Source: Hufsiella arboris
GTDB taxonomy: Bacteria; Bacteroidota; Bacteroidia; Sphingobacteriales; Sphingobacteriaceae
Assembly (NCBI RefSeq): GCF_009834875.1
Contig: NZ_WVHT01000016.1
Location: forward strand, 1-50,252
Length of the DNA stretch: 50,252 nt
Direction: 5' to 3'
This document shows positions 47,101 to 50,252 of the stretch, in pieces (positions within the stretch are counted from its first letter, which is position 1; every line of letters begins with the position of its first letter). Both the position numbers and the translations under genes were made by a program. The notes under the pieces were generated by a model, which searched no databases, was not told the DNA's origin, and saw nothing but the letters and a program-made list of their open reading frames with translations.

Positions 47101-47940
47101 ACGTTGAATGGAAATAATATACAGTTCCTGGTTCCGGGACCCTTGGCTCCTAATGCGGAAACATCCGTAAACTTTAGCGTGAAAGTAAACGACGATGTCA
47201 GTATTCCAACGATCAGTAACCAGGCATTGGTAACTGTGGACACACAGACTTTTCCAACCGGTACGAAATCGGATGGAAGTAACCAGGATCCGGTAATTAC
47301 GCCAGTGCAAAATCTGGCAGACCTGAGCATCGTTAAAACTCAGGCAGCAGAGAAAATTTACATTGGTGATCAGTTCGAATACCAATTAACTGTAACTAAT
47401 AACGGACCAGACGACGCAAGAAATGTGACGATAACGGATGTTCTGCCTTTGCAGGTAGATTATATTCCCCTGCCAACAAGCCCCCGCCAGGTCAATTACG
47501 ATCCGGCAACACGTACGCTGATCTGGATACTGGGCACACTGGGATCGGGCGAAAGTACTTCAGCCGGCATCACGGTGCAAGCGCGACTACAGGGAACAGC
47601 AATGAATACTGCTACCATAAGCACAACTGACCAGGATCCGGAAATCTCCAATAATTCATCAACGGTACAAAAGGAGATATCCGGCATGTTCATTCCAAAT
47701 GTTATCACGCCAAATGGGGATAACCGGAACGATAGGTTTGTAGTTAAAGGCGTAGATCCGACTCAGGGAATGGCAATTAGAATATATAACCGCTGGGGAA
47801 ATGAAGTGTATCACCAGGATAACTATAAAAATGACTGGGACGGCTCGCAGCTGAATGAAGGAACTTATTTCTATTTACTGACGATCGGTACCGGGCAAAA
47901 TGCGAAGGTGTATAAAGGGTGGATACAATTGCTGAGGTAA
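35143..47940 (+). CDS. Giant secreted Ig-like repeat protein with T9SS type B sorting domain
   Basis: A 4265-residue protein from the ATG at 35143 (a TTG at 35131 is in frame). The signal peptide ends in FQASA-A near residue 43. Residues 45-865 contain SprB-like and other beta-sandwich units (GGNAPYTYHLKNG, GEYTVQIADACG). Then 28 Ig-like domains of 85-95 residues follow, each with (A/S)DI...ICSG...ATLxASS, NPVFxWYADAxLT and TTYYVTVSGxGVCEN; four different domains (KPKLVITNPAAACTG type) lie between the 8th and 9th. The tail has three DUF11-like units and the T9SS signal (IPNVITPNGDNRNDRF, IYNRWGNEVY, WDGSQLNEGTYFY). It is predicted to be a surface adhesin or gliding-type stalk. Its sorting domain is nearly the same as that of the 3309-residue protein, so both probably use one T9SS. 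Confidence 0.95.
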   Translation: MGIYLRKVTFDQAYRVPYRYKPSSAFILAFFCLLFSFQASAAVIVTLTPKNGTCPGNGSITVTTSGTTGSVLYAIKRNGDADFSPQQASNVFANLASGNYIVAVYDESGISSSSPAILSNKAYTPVTVKSITPGNRIVTACNDDASIDLEISGGNAPYTYHLKNGPSTPADIVSSDQKAAFLQLTSGTYAVDITDACGNTITANNITVTSKYNLQGITLSSFEIAGTTQSSTGCDLSFYFSVANVTLKDISGNIIFERNGKNMPGGYPVDIRVEYPSGSGIYTPWANIFTTFNIPGDQYFPANGTYRVQFRHPCDPGAVLTSPEYNFIYPYSSIGGYCAPSVVRNFSSYNCGPVDIRIKHTTSTAERTFTWNDNNNSYPLNLSGLPAGTYNVFITTENGTYQSNNISTTTATTVSMAFIYNYISTLGCDFTTGGIRSYGIPVDNTVPITYSIVSGPVSRPSVTSTADKNPIWNDLPGGIYRIGFKFGDCNYSERDFTLTMPFGGFNAGEVSYVPGSACGKYKLTGKGWYLAPDGGISNKTDTYGVRIFDSSNKNIGTVQNIPNNTDYTSTLEVGPGTYKLTYMNSVNSKEVCHYLERTVTIPPYQPVSVNVGKSGGVTCDNGVGELHIEAQGGSGKALTYRIKPKGASDASYTAYQSSPDFPGSAAGEYTVQIADACGYSTTQNLTLIRTTSVSSVSISGADTVGRTGVACQGNTVGLTLNIIGRSSNVQWTKPNGSRVANAILTIANFSAADEGRYNVSYESGGCVRSDFVTLSLKPKPALTTTLTPPDICSGSTFIYTPQSSIPGSIIKWTRAAVPGIDQPASSGTDGVNEVLINSTAGALNVIYQFTTSYNGCENVQQVVVKVNRKAVAADILLPDASICTGATAVLNATAAGVVNPVFTWYSDAALNTPIFTGPSFTTPTLNTTTQYYLTVSGDGVCANDAAGARIVTVNVNRKAVAADIQINNPSICSGSSANLVPSATIANARFKWYADAALTQLLSDQDSLQTPVLWTSKTYYATVTGTGVCENEPGSAKAVTVVVKPKSVSSDIVVNNATICSGAKATLTANSQVAGAAFEWYSDAGLTNFLSEGSVYTTGTLFSTTTVYVTVKGSAQCANAPDSAKAVQVIVNRRGQASDISGTNDALVCSGDATTLQFSSTIPNAALKIYDTPQMNTALATGNGSLTYNTPVLNESTTYYVTVSGDNVCENLSANAKQITVTVNKRAAAADLNVEGARLSCTNETATLTASSTLTDPHFKWYSDASLQTLVGGEAAFTTPPLAQSTTYYVTVRGAGVCESTPQTAKAVTVEVSAAGASPTVIIPGTTICQGEATIISASSNLKNPVFTWYADAGHTDPPLYTGKVFSTPNLNNTATYYVVVTGDGVCDNVSAPTRILVEKEVTITVSRRAAAADITVPAATVCSGEEATLSASSTTVGSPVFSWYADPQLNTLLSSGPTFETGALTSNTTYYVTVQGAGVCENPVPTALPVTVTVNRHAVTADILAPNVAVCSGSSATLNAITTTVTNPVFNWYTNSNLDPASLVFTGPDFTTPVLTGTTYYYVTVSGDGVCANVVPNVKQVQVTVNAIPNLVVNAVTKINCNSFSDVPPTFNLTDPGLTAGSDEGILSVWRNPDGTGIVPMPHDVFIPGTYYIKLTNDKGCSVIKPVVVPAIVKPKLVITNPAAACTGEAVNLTLPAIIAGSDPNLAFSYFSDPALLNQTSNPSGVSAAGIYYIQAKANDGSGCPIVKPVNVSFNEVPILTINQPAAVCAPQAVDLTAATITSGSDAGTKTYWLDGTASTTPLTNPAAVTQSGIYYIKLTNASGCSDVQSVTVTIHPQPVLVITNPAPVCSPQTINLTAAGVTAGSSGGSAFHYWLDAASTQPLASPQAVTASGTYYISYQNEEGCQVVKPVSVVVTPGTTAADITLADASICSGTVATLTASSTSVTAPVFRWYTDASLTSLRFTGATFTTGALNADTTYFVTVSGTGVCETPAGEAKAVNVTVQRRAINADITSDGKAICSGSSVQLDASAAGINSPIFKWYADAALTQPLATGADFTTPVLWANSTYYVTVNGTGVCENSPNTAKEVVVTVNRKALPADIIANDVQTCKGSTASISASSTIPGAVFSWYSDAALTNFLSEGPVYTTNALIANTTYYVTVRGTGICNNAPDSAKAVQVVVNRHGIAADITGSGNATVCNGDPVSLNFSTLIPGATIKLYSDANLTTLLSSATGTLAYTTPPLAASTSYYVTVSGDGVCENLKPDTKQVNITVNDRATTADLTVTDASLTCTNEPATLSASSTLENPQFNWYSDAGLQTKAGTGATFITPPLAQTTTYYVTVSGTRVCESSAAAAKPVTVNINASTSTPTLIIPGAVICEGEAATLSAASNLKNPVYNWYGDAAHTAPALFTGKTITTPALNATTTYYVVAVGDGICDQVGGPAALQVEQTVTVTVNKHAVATDIVADDQTICSGSRVTLAASSSTVNAAEFKWYQDAALTQYLATGPTYTTASLTATTTYYVTAGSAGVCENKPNEAKVVTVTVSRSATTSDINLADVTTCPGTPATLVAQTSTVSNPVFNWYQSNDLATPIFTGPGFTAPALLSSATYFVTVSGDGVCANKPGDARSVVVSVNKQSVADDIEVAADAVCAGSAAELRASSNTITAPVFKWYADTLLSTLLFTGPTYTTAPLTAETTFYVTVSGTNVCETSADNAKPVTVKLNRLATASDILAADANICNGSSTLLAVSTNDVLDPEFNWYADAALTQYLHTGPDYLTPVLTAPTDYYVTLKGDSVCANAVGTAKIIHADVNRLATSADISSADQVICAGSTATLQASSTTVANPVFNWYADAGLSQYLGTGAQFATTALNYSTIYYVTVSGSGVCENAANNAKAVNVTVNPLATASDIAITDVITCSGDALTLTATSSKIPNPEFKWYADEALTSLLFTGSAYQTPALTSSTSYFVTVSGTGFCANTPRTAKKVTVTVQARTASTDLVVNDQAICAGSFAILNASSVTINSPVFRWYADNSLSNLLHTGDMYQTPALNTDATYYVTVSAPGLCEAAAGSAKPVHVSIKRNAVASDITAANQVICYNTATKVTASSGTVQSPVFRWYADAALTSLIYIGTELTTPNLRDTKTYYVTVSGNSVCENVPGSSFQVSVVVNRRAIPADITASDQQACIGNNVVLSASSAIPGAQIKWYSDSKLTNYLASGPEYSTAELTSTSTFYVTVSGNNVCENAPDEAKAVKVNVNRFGRPTDISGSGDAVVCRGEVSTINLTTTVGNPTIRLYNDSRLTSLVASGSSIQYITPALNSNAIFYATVSGDGICENLPLTAKVIELKVNDVAQQSDLSVSDLSITCTNEPATLTASSTLTNPVFKWYGDANLQTAVGSGESFTTPPLSQNTTYYVTVRGDGVCESSPSAAKPVTVQVSASSTEPTLRLSNVIICAGEAAELSAASNLKNPVYKWYADAAHTQLVYTGSVYSAPALTNTTIYYIVATGDGVCGSVSAPANLSLNGTATVTVNRKGMPADISVNGQEICSGGVATLTATSTTIAEAEFKWYADAGLANYLATGPTYTTGSLTSNTTYYVTVNASGVCESLNGQPVTVNVIRNAVPSDIIAKDTIVCYGNIVTLHATTTTISNPVFKWYADARLTQLLFTGPDYPTLPLLVRSTTFYVTVQGNGVCENRAFTANEVTVTVTPFPGNLNQVAVSASNFIATLGSTVTLSVPPSANLYLWDKDRQILPGVTGNSYVISSFKKSDAGRYLVASINKVPCDNVVRLDTFLVYLRDFSTWKTVTDANGDGKAQPGEILTYTIHVKNTGTIKLNTLTVSDPLPAMTAYVNGGTFSNNQVTFTDAGLNVDEERTYIFSVRASDAPTRASAIANQAIVKADSLEKPTGCGEANPNANCETEIPVDVISEVKLITWKTVSDASGDGKAQRSEVLTYTVHIRNTGLASINSIAVSDPLPVGTAYVSGGTLNGNNIQFLVPGPLAPNAETSVNFSVKVNDDVSIPTISNQALVTVDTQTFPTGTKSDGSNQDPVITPVQNLADLSIVKTQAAEKIYIGDQFEYQLTVTNNGPDDARNVTITDVLPLQVDYIPLPTSPRQVNYDPATRTLIWILGTLGSGESTSAGITVQARLQGTAMNTATISTTDQDPEISNNSSTVQKEISGMFIPNVITPNGDNRNDRFVVKGVDPTQGMAIRIYNRWGNEVYHQDNYKNDWDGSQLNEGTYFYLLTIGTGQNAKVYKGWIQLLR
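37741..39906 (+). repeat. Ig super-repeat unit 1 (domains 1-8)
   Basis: Eight Ig-like domains in a fixed order. Marker motifs are a TPVLW in the second, FLSEG in the third, a SCTNETATL in the fifth and ASSNLKNPVF in the sixth. The unit is 2166 bp. Confidence 0.8.
40894..43054 (+). repeat. Ig super-repeat unit 2 (domains 9-16)
   Basis: The same eight-domain order as unit 1 with TPVLW, FLSEG, TCTNEPATL and AASNLKNPVY at matching positions. The start lies 3153 bp from that of unit 1, and the SNLKNPV marker is displaced by 3155 bp, showing collinear duplication. Confidence 0.8.
44119..46272 (+). repeat. Ig super-repeat unit 3 (domains 21-28)
   Basis: Third copy of the eight-domain order, with TCTNEPATL and AASNLKNPVY in place. 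It is displaced from unit 2 by 3225 bp at its start and 3223 bp at the SNLKNPV marker. Four extra Ig domains (17-20) lie between units 2 and 3. Domains are diverged in DNA, so the duplications are not recent. Confidence 0.78.
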
Positions 47941-47988
47941 GAGAACTGACCCGGACAAAACAGCTATGACCTGTTGTATACATTTAAG

Positions 47989-48789
47989 CTATATTCCAGA
48001 CACAAATGCCGCCATACTTTCGAACACAACCAGCTGCAACCGATCGACCATCCTTAACGCGGCATTTACCTGGTCAGCGCTAACAATCCAATCGCCGGCG
48101 TAACGCCCTTTTAAATAAGCTTGATCCAGTAGTTTTACTAATTCCCAGTCAATCGCTAAAGAAACGTACAGCGACGGCAGGTAATATCCGGCGCAGCGCA
48201 GCAATATACGTATCTCATGCGAACGTTTCGCCCTTTCGCAAAAAGAAGAGATCACCGCCCGCAAAGCCAGCTCGGCAGATTGGTGCAGCATGAACATAGT
48301 AAGGGGCAGGTTACTTACATTGTTAAAATAAAACCAAGCGCCTTCCGAAAAACTGATAGAACGCTCAAATGCATGGTCAAAGCTACGCCTGGCTTTTAGC
48401 AAAACAAGCTCCTTTAGTTCAGTTGAGAAATCCGGCAAGGGTATTAATCCGGTATCGAATAAGAGATTCTTTTGGATACATACAAATGAATAAAATGGAT
48501 GCCCGCTTCGCAACTGGCGAATCAGCCAATCCGAACGATGCAGCATACAACTCAAAGCCGGCTGGCCGATTATGGCAAAATCTAAATAAGGCTGGAGCTC
48601 ATCGAAAGTAAGCGTGCAATTATCCGGCAAGACGATTATAAGGAGAGTCTGTTCCGGCTCATCAATAAGTTGCTGTTTAATCCGGAAGATCTTGTCCGGT
48701 CTTAGCGTTTCAATAATCAGGCGGATGAAGGATGGTGGTCCAGCAATTTGCGCGTTTATCGGTTTTAGTGAAGTGTTTTGAAGTTTCAT
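47989..48789 (-). CDS. HEPN-domain protein with degenerate nucleotidyltransferase-like N-terminus
   Basis: A 266-residue protein from the ATG at 48789 (a GTG at 48804 adds five residues). The C-terminal half is HEPN-like: a long helix (RRSFDHAFERSISFSEGAWFYF), then LHQSAELALRAVISSFCERAKRSHEIRILL with an Arg-x4-His pair as in the RNase-type motif, and a final DQAYLKGRYAGDW helix. The N-terminal half has an alternating alpha/beta pattern (LLIIVLPDNC) like the MNT nucleotidyltransferase partner, but without a recognisable GSxxR-DxD site. HEPN proteins often act in toxin-antitoxin or defence systems. It diverges from an XRE regulator, with a perfect palindrome between them. The N-terminal call is inference. 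Confidence 0.75.
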   Translation of the reverse strand: MKLQNTSLKPINAQIAGPPSFIRLIIETLRPDKIFRIKQQLIDEPEQTLLIIVLPDNCTLTFDELQPYLDFAIIGQPALSCMLHRSDWLIRQLRSGHPFYSFVCIQKNLLFDTGLIPLPDFSTELKELVLLKARRSFDHAFERSISFSEGAWFYFNNVSNLPLTMFMLHQSAELALRAVISSFCERAKRSHEIRILLRCAGYYLPSLYVSLAIDWELVKLLDQAYLKGRYAGDWIVSADQVNAALRMVDRLQLVVFESMAAFVSGI

Positions 48790-48811
48790 AAAAGAAGATT
48801 TCACGATTTAA

Positions 48812-48835
48812 ATATATAATACATGTATTATATAT
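48812..48835. promoter_or_regulatory. Perfect 24-bp palindrome between the HEPN and XRE genes
   Basis: The half-site ATATATAATACA is followed directly by its reverse complement, with no loop. It lies 22 nt upstream of the HEPN ATG (7 nt upstream of the alternative GTG) and 31 nt upstream of the XRE ATG, so it overlaps both promoters. The obvious reading is an operator bound by the XRE protein, repressing both. A weaker relative is at 49833-49849. Confidence 0.75.
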
Positions 48836-48866
48836 GCAATCATTTTGTTCTATTATTTAGGCTTAA

Positions 48867-49109
48867 ATGAAAAGCCAGGAACGCACTACCGATATTGAAC
48901 AATATGTAATCGACTTTGTAAGGAAACTAAGAGCTGATCATAACTTAAACCAGGAAGATATAGCAACAATTATCGGATCATCTCAGGCATTTGTTGCGAA
49001 TATCGAAAGTTCAAAAAGCAGAGCTAAATATAATTTGAACCACATTAATTTACTGGCAGATCATTTTGGCATATCACCGCAGAAATTTTTGCCGGAAAAA
49101 GCTGTGTAA
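48867..49109 (+). CDS. XRE-family (Cro/C1-type) helix-turn-helix regulator
   Basis: An 80-residue single-domain regulator. The HTH is clear: KLRADHNLNQEDIATIIGSSQAFVANIESSKSR, followed by the fourth helix (HINLLADHFGISPQKFL). The first 17 residues form an extra N-terminal helix. Such small proteins commonly repress their own operon. It is transcribed away from the HEPN gene across the 24-bp palindrome and towards the 49121 gene, with 11 nt between the stops. No DNA-independent antitoxin domain is seen, but it could act as the regulator of a toxin-like partner. Confidence 0.9.
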   Translation: MKSQERTTDIEQYVIDFVRKLRADHNLNQEDIATIIGSSQAFVANIESSKSRAKYNLNHINLLADHFGISPQKFLPEKAV

Positions 49110-49120
49110 AATTTTTACCC

Positions 49121-49828
49121 TTAATTCTCGGTTGATCCCTCATTATCAGGCGCTTGGATCAACCCGCTTTCGATGCAGCACATTCCCGTTATTGTTACAT
49201 TCTTCTGAACGGTTTTTCCTTCAGCTGCCAGCAGCTTTACGCCGAGCAAATACTCTTTATACCCATCAGGAACAGGTAAGATGAACTCAACTTTTTCAAG
49301 CGGTTTGCTTAAAGGAATAACGGGAGTCCAGTCAACGCTGCTGGCGGTTTTCTCTTCTTCGAAATCAGCGAAGAAAGCGATCAGTCCGATGCAATATCCG
49401 TCTACAAATTTTCGCTTAAAATTCGGCGTGCTCAGTTGGAGTGTTGCGTGGATACTGCCATCTTCCACAAAAACATTTTTGGTAGTTACAGTCATCAGCC
49501 GGCTAAGCGGGTAATCCTTATGTATCTCGAAATGCCGGAAACCCTGCAGGTTCGGCGCTTCGTTGTTTTTATAATAGCCGCGGAACACCGACAGCATTCG
49601 CTGCCATAGTAAACCACCGCCAAAGTCATGGCGAAACTGGTCGATCTCCCGTTTTAATAAAGCGGCTGCCTTGTTAGCCTTTGCCAGGTTAACAGCGCTT
49701 GCCTTAAAGGCGGCGTTAATTTCAACAGGTTTATGAGTTCCCCTGGGTTTGCGGGTATGCGTGCCATAAGAGCGGCTTTCAACAATAATGTCGCCTGTTA
49801 CCGTTCGTTCTGCTTTTTTTCTTGCCAT
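49121..49828 (-). CDS. Hypothetical protein, HEPN/XRE neighbourhood
   Basis: A 235-residue protein with no signal peptide or membrane helix. A basic N-terminus (MARKKAERTVTGD) is followed by a helical Ala/Lys-rich segment (AFKASAVNLAKANKAAALLKREID) and a large beta-rich domain, with Trp-containing and acidic blocks such as FFADFEEEKTASSVDWTP and LLGVKLLAAEGK. No family is recognised. The frame is open, starts with ATG and ends 11 nt from the convergent XRE gene. A palindromic motif resembling the XRE operator lies just upstream (49833-49849), suggesting joint control. Function is unknown. Confidence 0.65.
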   Translation of the reverse strand: MARKKAERTVTGDIIVESRSYGTHTRKPRGTHKPVEINAAFKASAVNLAKANKAAALLKREIDQFRHDFGGGLLWQRMLSVFRGYYKNNEAPNLQGFRHFEIHKDYPLSRLMTVTTKNVFVEDGSIHATLQLSTPNFKRKFVDGYCIGLIAFFADFEEEKTASSVDWTPVIPLSKPLEKVEFILPVPDGYKEYLLGVKLLAAEGKTVQKNVTITGMCCIESGLIQAPDNEGSTEN

Positions 49829-49832
49829 TTAT

Positions 49833-49849
49833 AAAATAATATGTATTTT
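49833..49849. promoter_or_regulatory. Operator-like inverted repeat upstream of 49828
   Basis: AAAATA and TATTTT are separated by ATATG, directly before the start codon of the minus-strand gene. The core ATGTATT is shared with the 24-bp palindrome at 48812. It may be a second, weaker XRE site. Confidence 0.4.
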
Positions 49850-49908
49850 AGATCATCCGACTAAAAATAACAATTTCCAGCTGTTTTCAATTCCAATTCT
49901 TCCTAACT

Positions 49909-49963
49909 ACAGCGACGTTACAGCGACTATATAGCGTCTTTTCAGCGACCTTATAGCGATGGT
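49909..49963 (+). repeat. Five tandem 11-bp repeats
   Basis: Five consecutive 11-mers fit the pattern (A/T)(C/T)AGCG(A/T)(C/T)NNT: ACAGCGACGTT, ACAGCGACTAT, ATAGCGTCTTT, TCAGCGACCTT, ATAGCGATGGT. One helical turn per repeat suggests cooperative protein binding on one face of DNA. Confidence 0.7.
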
Positions 49964-50059
49964 TGTCCGTGCTAAAGTCGCCCTATATTCGTACTATACT
50001 CGGTGTTCATTGGGCTGGAAGGCTATTTTGCCGAACAAAGTAGCTTGCAGAACCGATGA
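49964..50059 (+). repeat. Repeated element, copy B (after the 11-bp array)
   Basis: It matches the copy at 34738-34834, ending in a segment coding LEGYFAEQSSLQNR then a stop (50015-50059), at the same spacing. Confidence 0.5.
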
Positions 50060-50095
50060 AAAGGCCTTTGATGTAATGGGATTTTCCGGTGAGTG

Positions 50096-50138
50096 GGGAC
50101 ACGCACCGGGCTGAGAGATTTCCTTGCGTGCGGATCCC
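50096..50138. repeat. Hairpin near the window end
   Basis: CACGCA (50100-50105) pairs with TGCGTG (50125-50130), and outer GGG (50096-50098) with CCC (50136-50138). A CTGAGA in its loop resembles the thi box, but the rest of that riboswitch is lacking. Confidence 0.4.
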
Positions 50139-50216
50139 ATATTGGTGGTCAGCGGAATGGTTTATTGTCGCTGTCATAAATTGCTTTCAAACCTGCGTTT
50201 CCTGCACTACCCGATT

Positions 50217-50232
50217 CCTCCCTCGAGGGAGG
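50217..50232. repeat. Perfect 16-bp palindrome
   Basis: CCTCCCTC is followed directly by GAGGGAGG. It is GC-rich and may belong to a dispersed repeat or to a neighbouring gene's regulatory region outside the window. Confidence 0.5.
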
Positions 50233-50252
50233 TTAGGTGGGTGACGTTACTG

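Larger units (their letters stand above)
49829..50252. other. Terminal 424-nt stretch without a gene
   Basis: No complete gene is seen before the window ends. It includes an operator-like repeat, five 11-bp tandem repeats, copy B of a repeated element and two more inverted repeats. Confidence 0.55.

Noticed and set aside
14166-47940. Repetitive DNA in the giant genes as possible CRISPR arrays
   Set aside because: The repeats are long coding domains (about 270-380 bp), diverged and in frame, with no short identical repeats or spacers.
50096-50138. TPP-riboswitch-like CTGAGA motif in a hairpin loop
   Set aside because: The conserved second half of the thi box (the CCTGAT..GG and GCGNAGGGA parts) is missing, and no thiamine gene is visible.

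Overview
The window comes from a member of the Bacteroidota, most likely Sphingobacteriaceae (Mucilaginibacter/Pedobacter type). The signs are a SusC/SusD pair, two giant surface proteins ending in the T9SS type B (gliding-motility-associated) sorting domain, many outer-membrane beta-barrels and lipoproteins, a Bat aerotolerance operon, AT-rich spacers and weak Shine-Dalgarno signals. The genus is an inference from gene content; no rRNA or intact tRNA is present.

Layout. (1) 1-445: 3' end of an OmpA-family gene. (2) 686-8738: a tight plus-strand operon of MoxR ATPase, a small membrane protein, DUF58, DUF4381, BatA-like VWA, BatB/C-like VWA-TPR, BatD-like protein, and a translationally coupled GH18 lipoprotein. 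(3) 8739-9455: non-coding DNA packed with inverted repeats. (4) 9456-13896: DUF4136 lipoprotein, two small beta-barrel proteins, a membrane-anchored AraC regulator, a DUF502 membrane protein and a 69-residue partner. (5) 14166-24095: a 3309-residue secreted protein with an L-type-lectin-like N-terminus, about 20 DUF11-like domains and a T9SS sorting domain. (6) 24096-25205: decayed DNA with a histidine-kinase relic, a tRNA-like relic, two long inverted repeats and a terminator. (7) 25206-34545: minus-strand SusC/SusD operon with a secreted esterase, an MFS transporter and three AhpD-like (carboxymuconolactone decarboxylase superfamily) proteins. (8) 34546-35142: spacer with a broken HTH gene and one copy of a repeated element. 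(9) 35143-47940: a 4265-residue secreted protein with 28 Ig-like repeats arranged as three copies of an eight-domain super-repeat. (10) 47989-49828: a HEPN-domain gene divergent from an XRE regulator with a perfect 24-bp palindrome between them, then a conserved-looking unknown gene. (11) 49829-50252: a second copy of the repeated element, led by five 11-bp tandem repeats.

How it works together. The Bat operon probably builds a periplasm/inner-membrane VWA complex controlled by the MoxR chaperone. The SusCD operon probably imports an oligomeric or ester-linked nutrient, cleaves it with the secreted esterase, passes it inward through the MFS carrier and deals with oxidative or reactive by-products with the AhpD-like proteins. 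The two giant proteins are predicted T9SS cargo displayed on or released from the cell surface, probably for adhesion. The most notable observations are the three-copy super-repeat in the 4265-residue protein, the three-AhpD SusCD operon, a 22-nt palindrome recurring in three intergenic regions, the cluster of hairpins at 8.9-9.4 kb, the related elements flanking 34.7-50.1 kb, and the XRE/HEPN operator arrangement.
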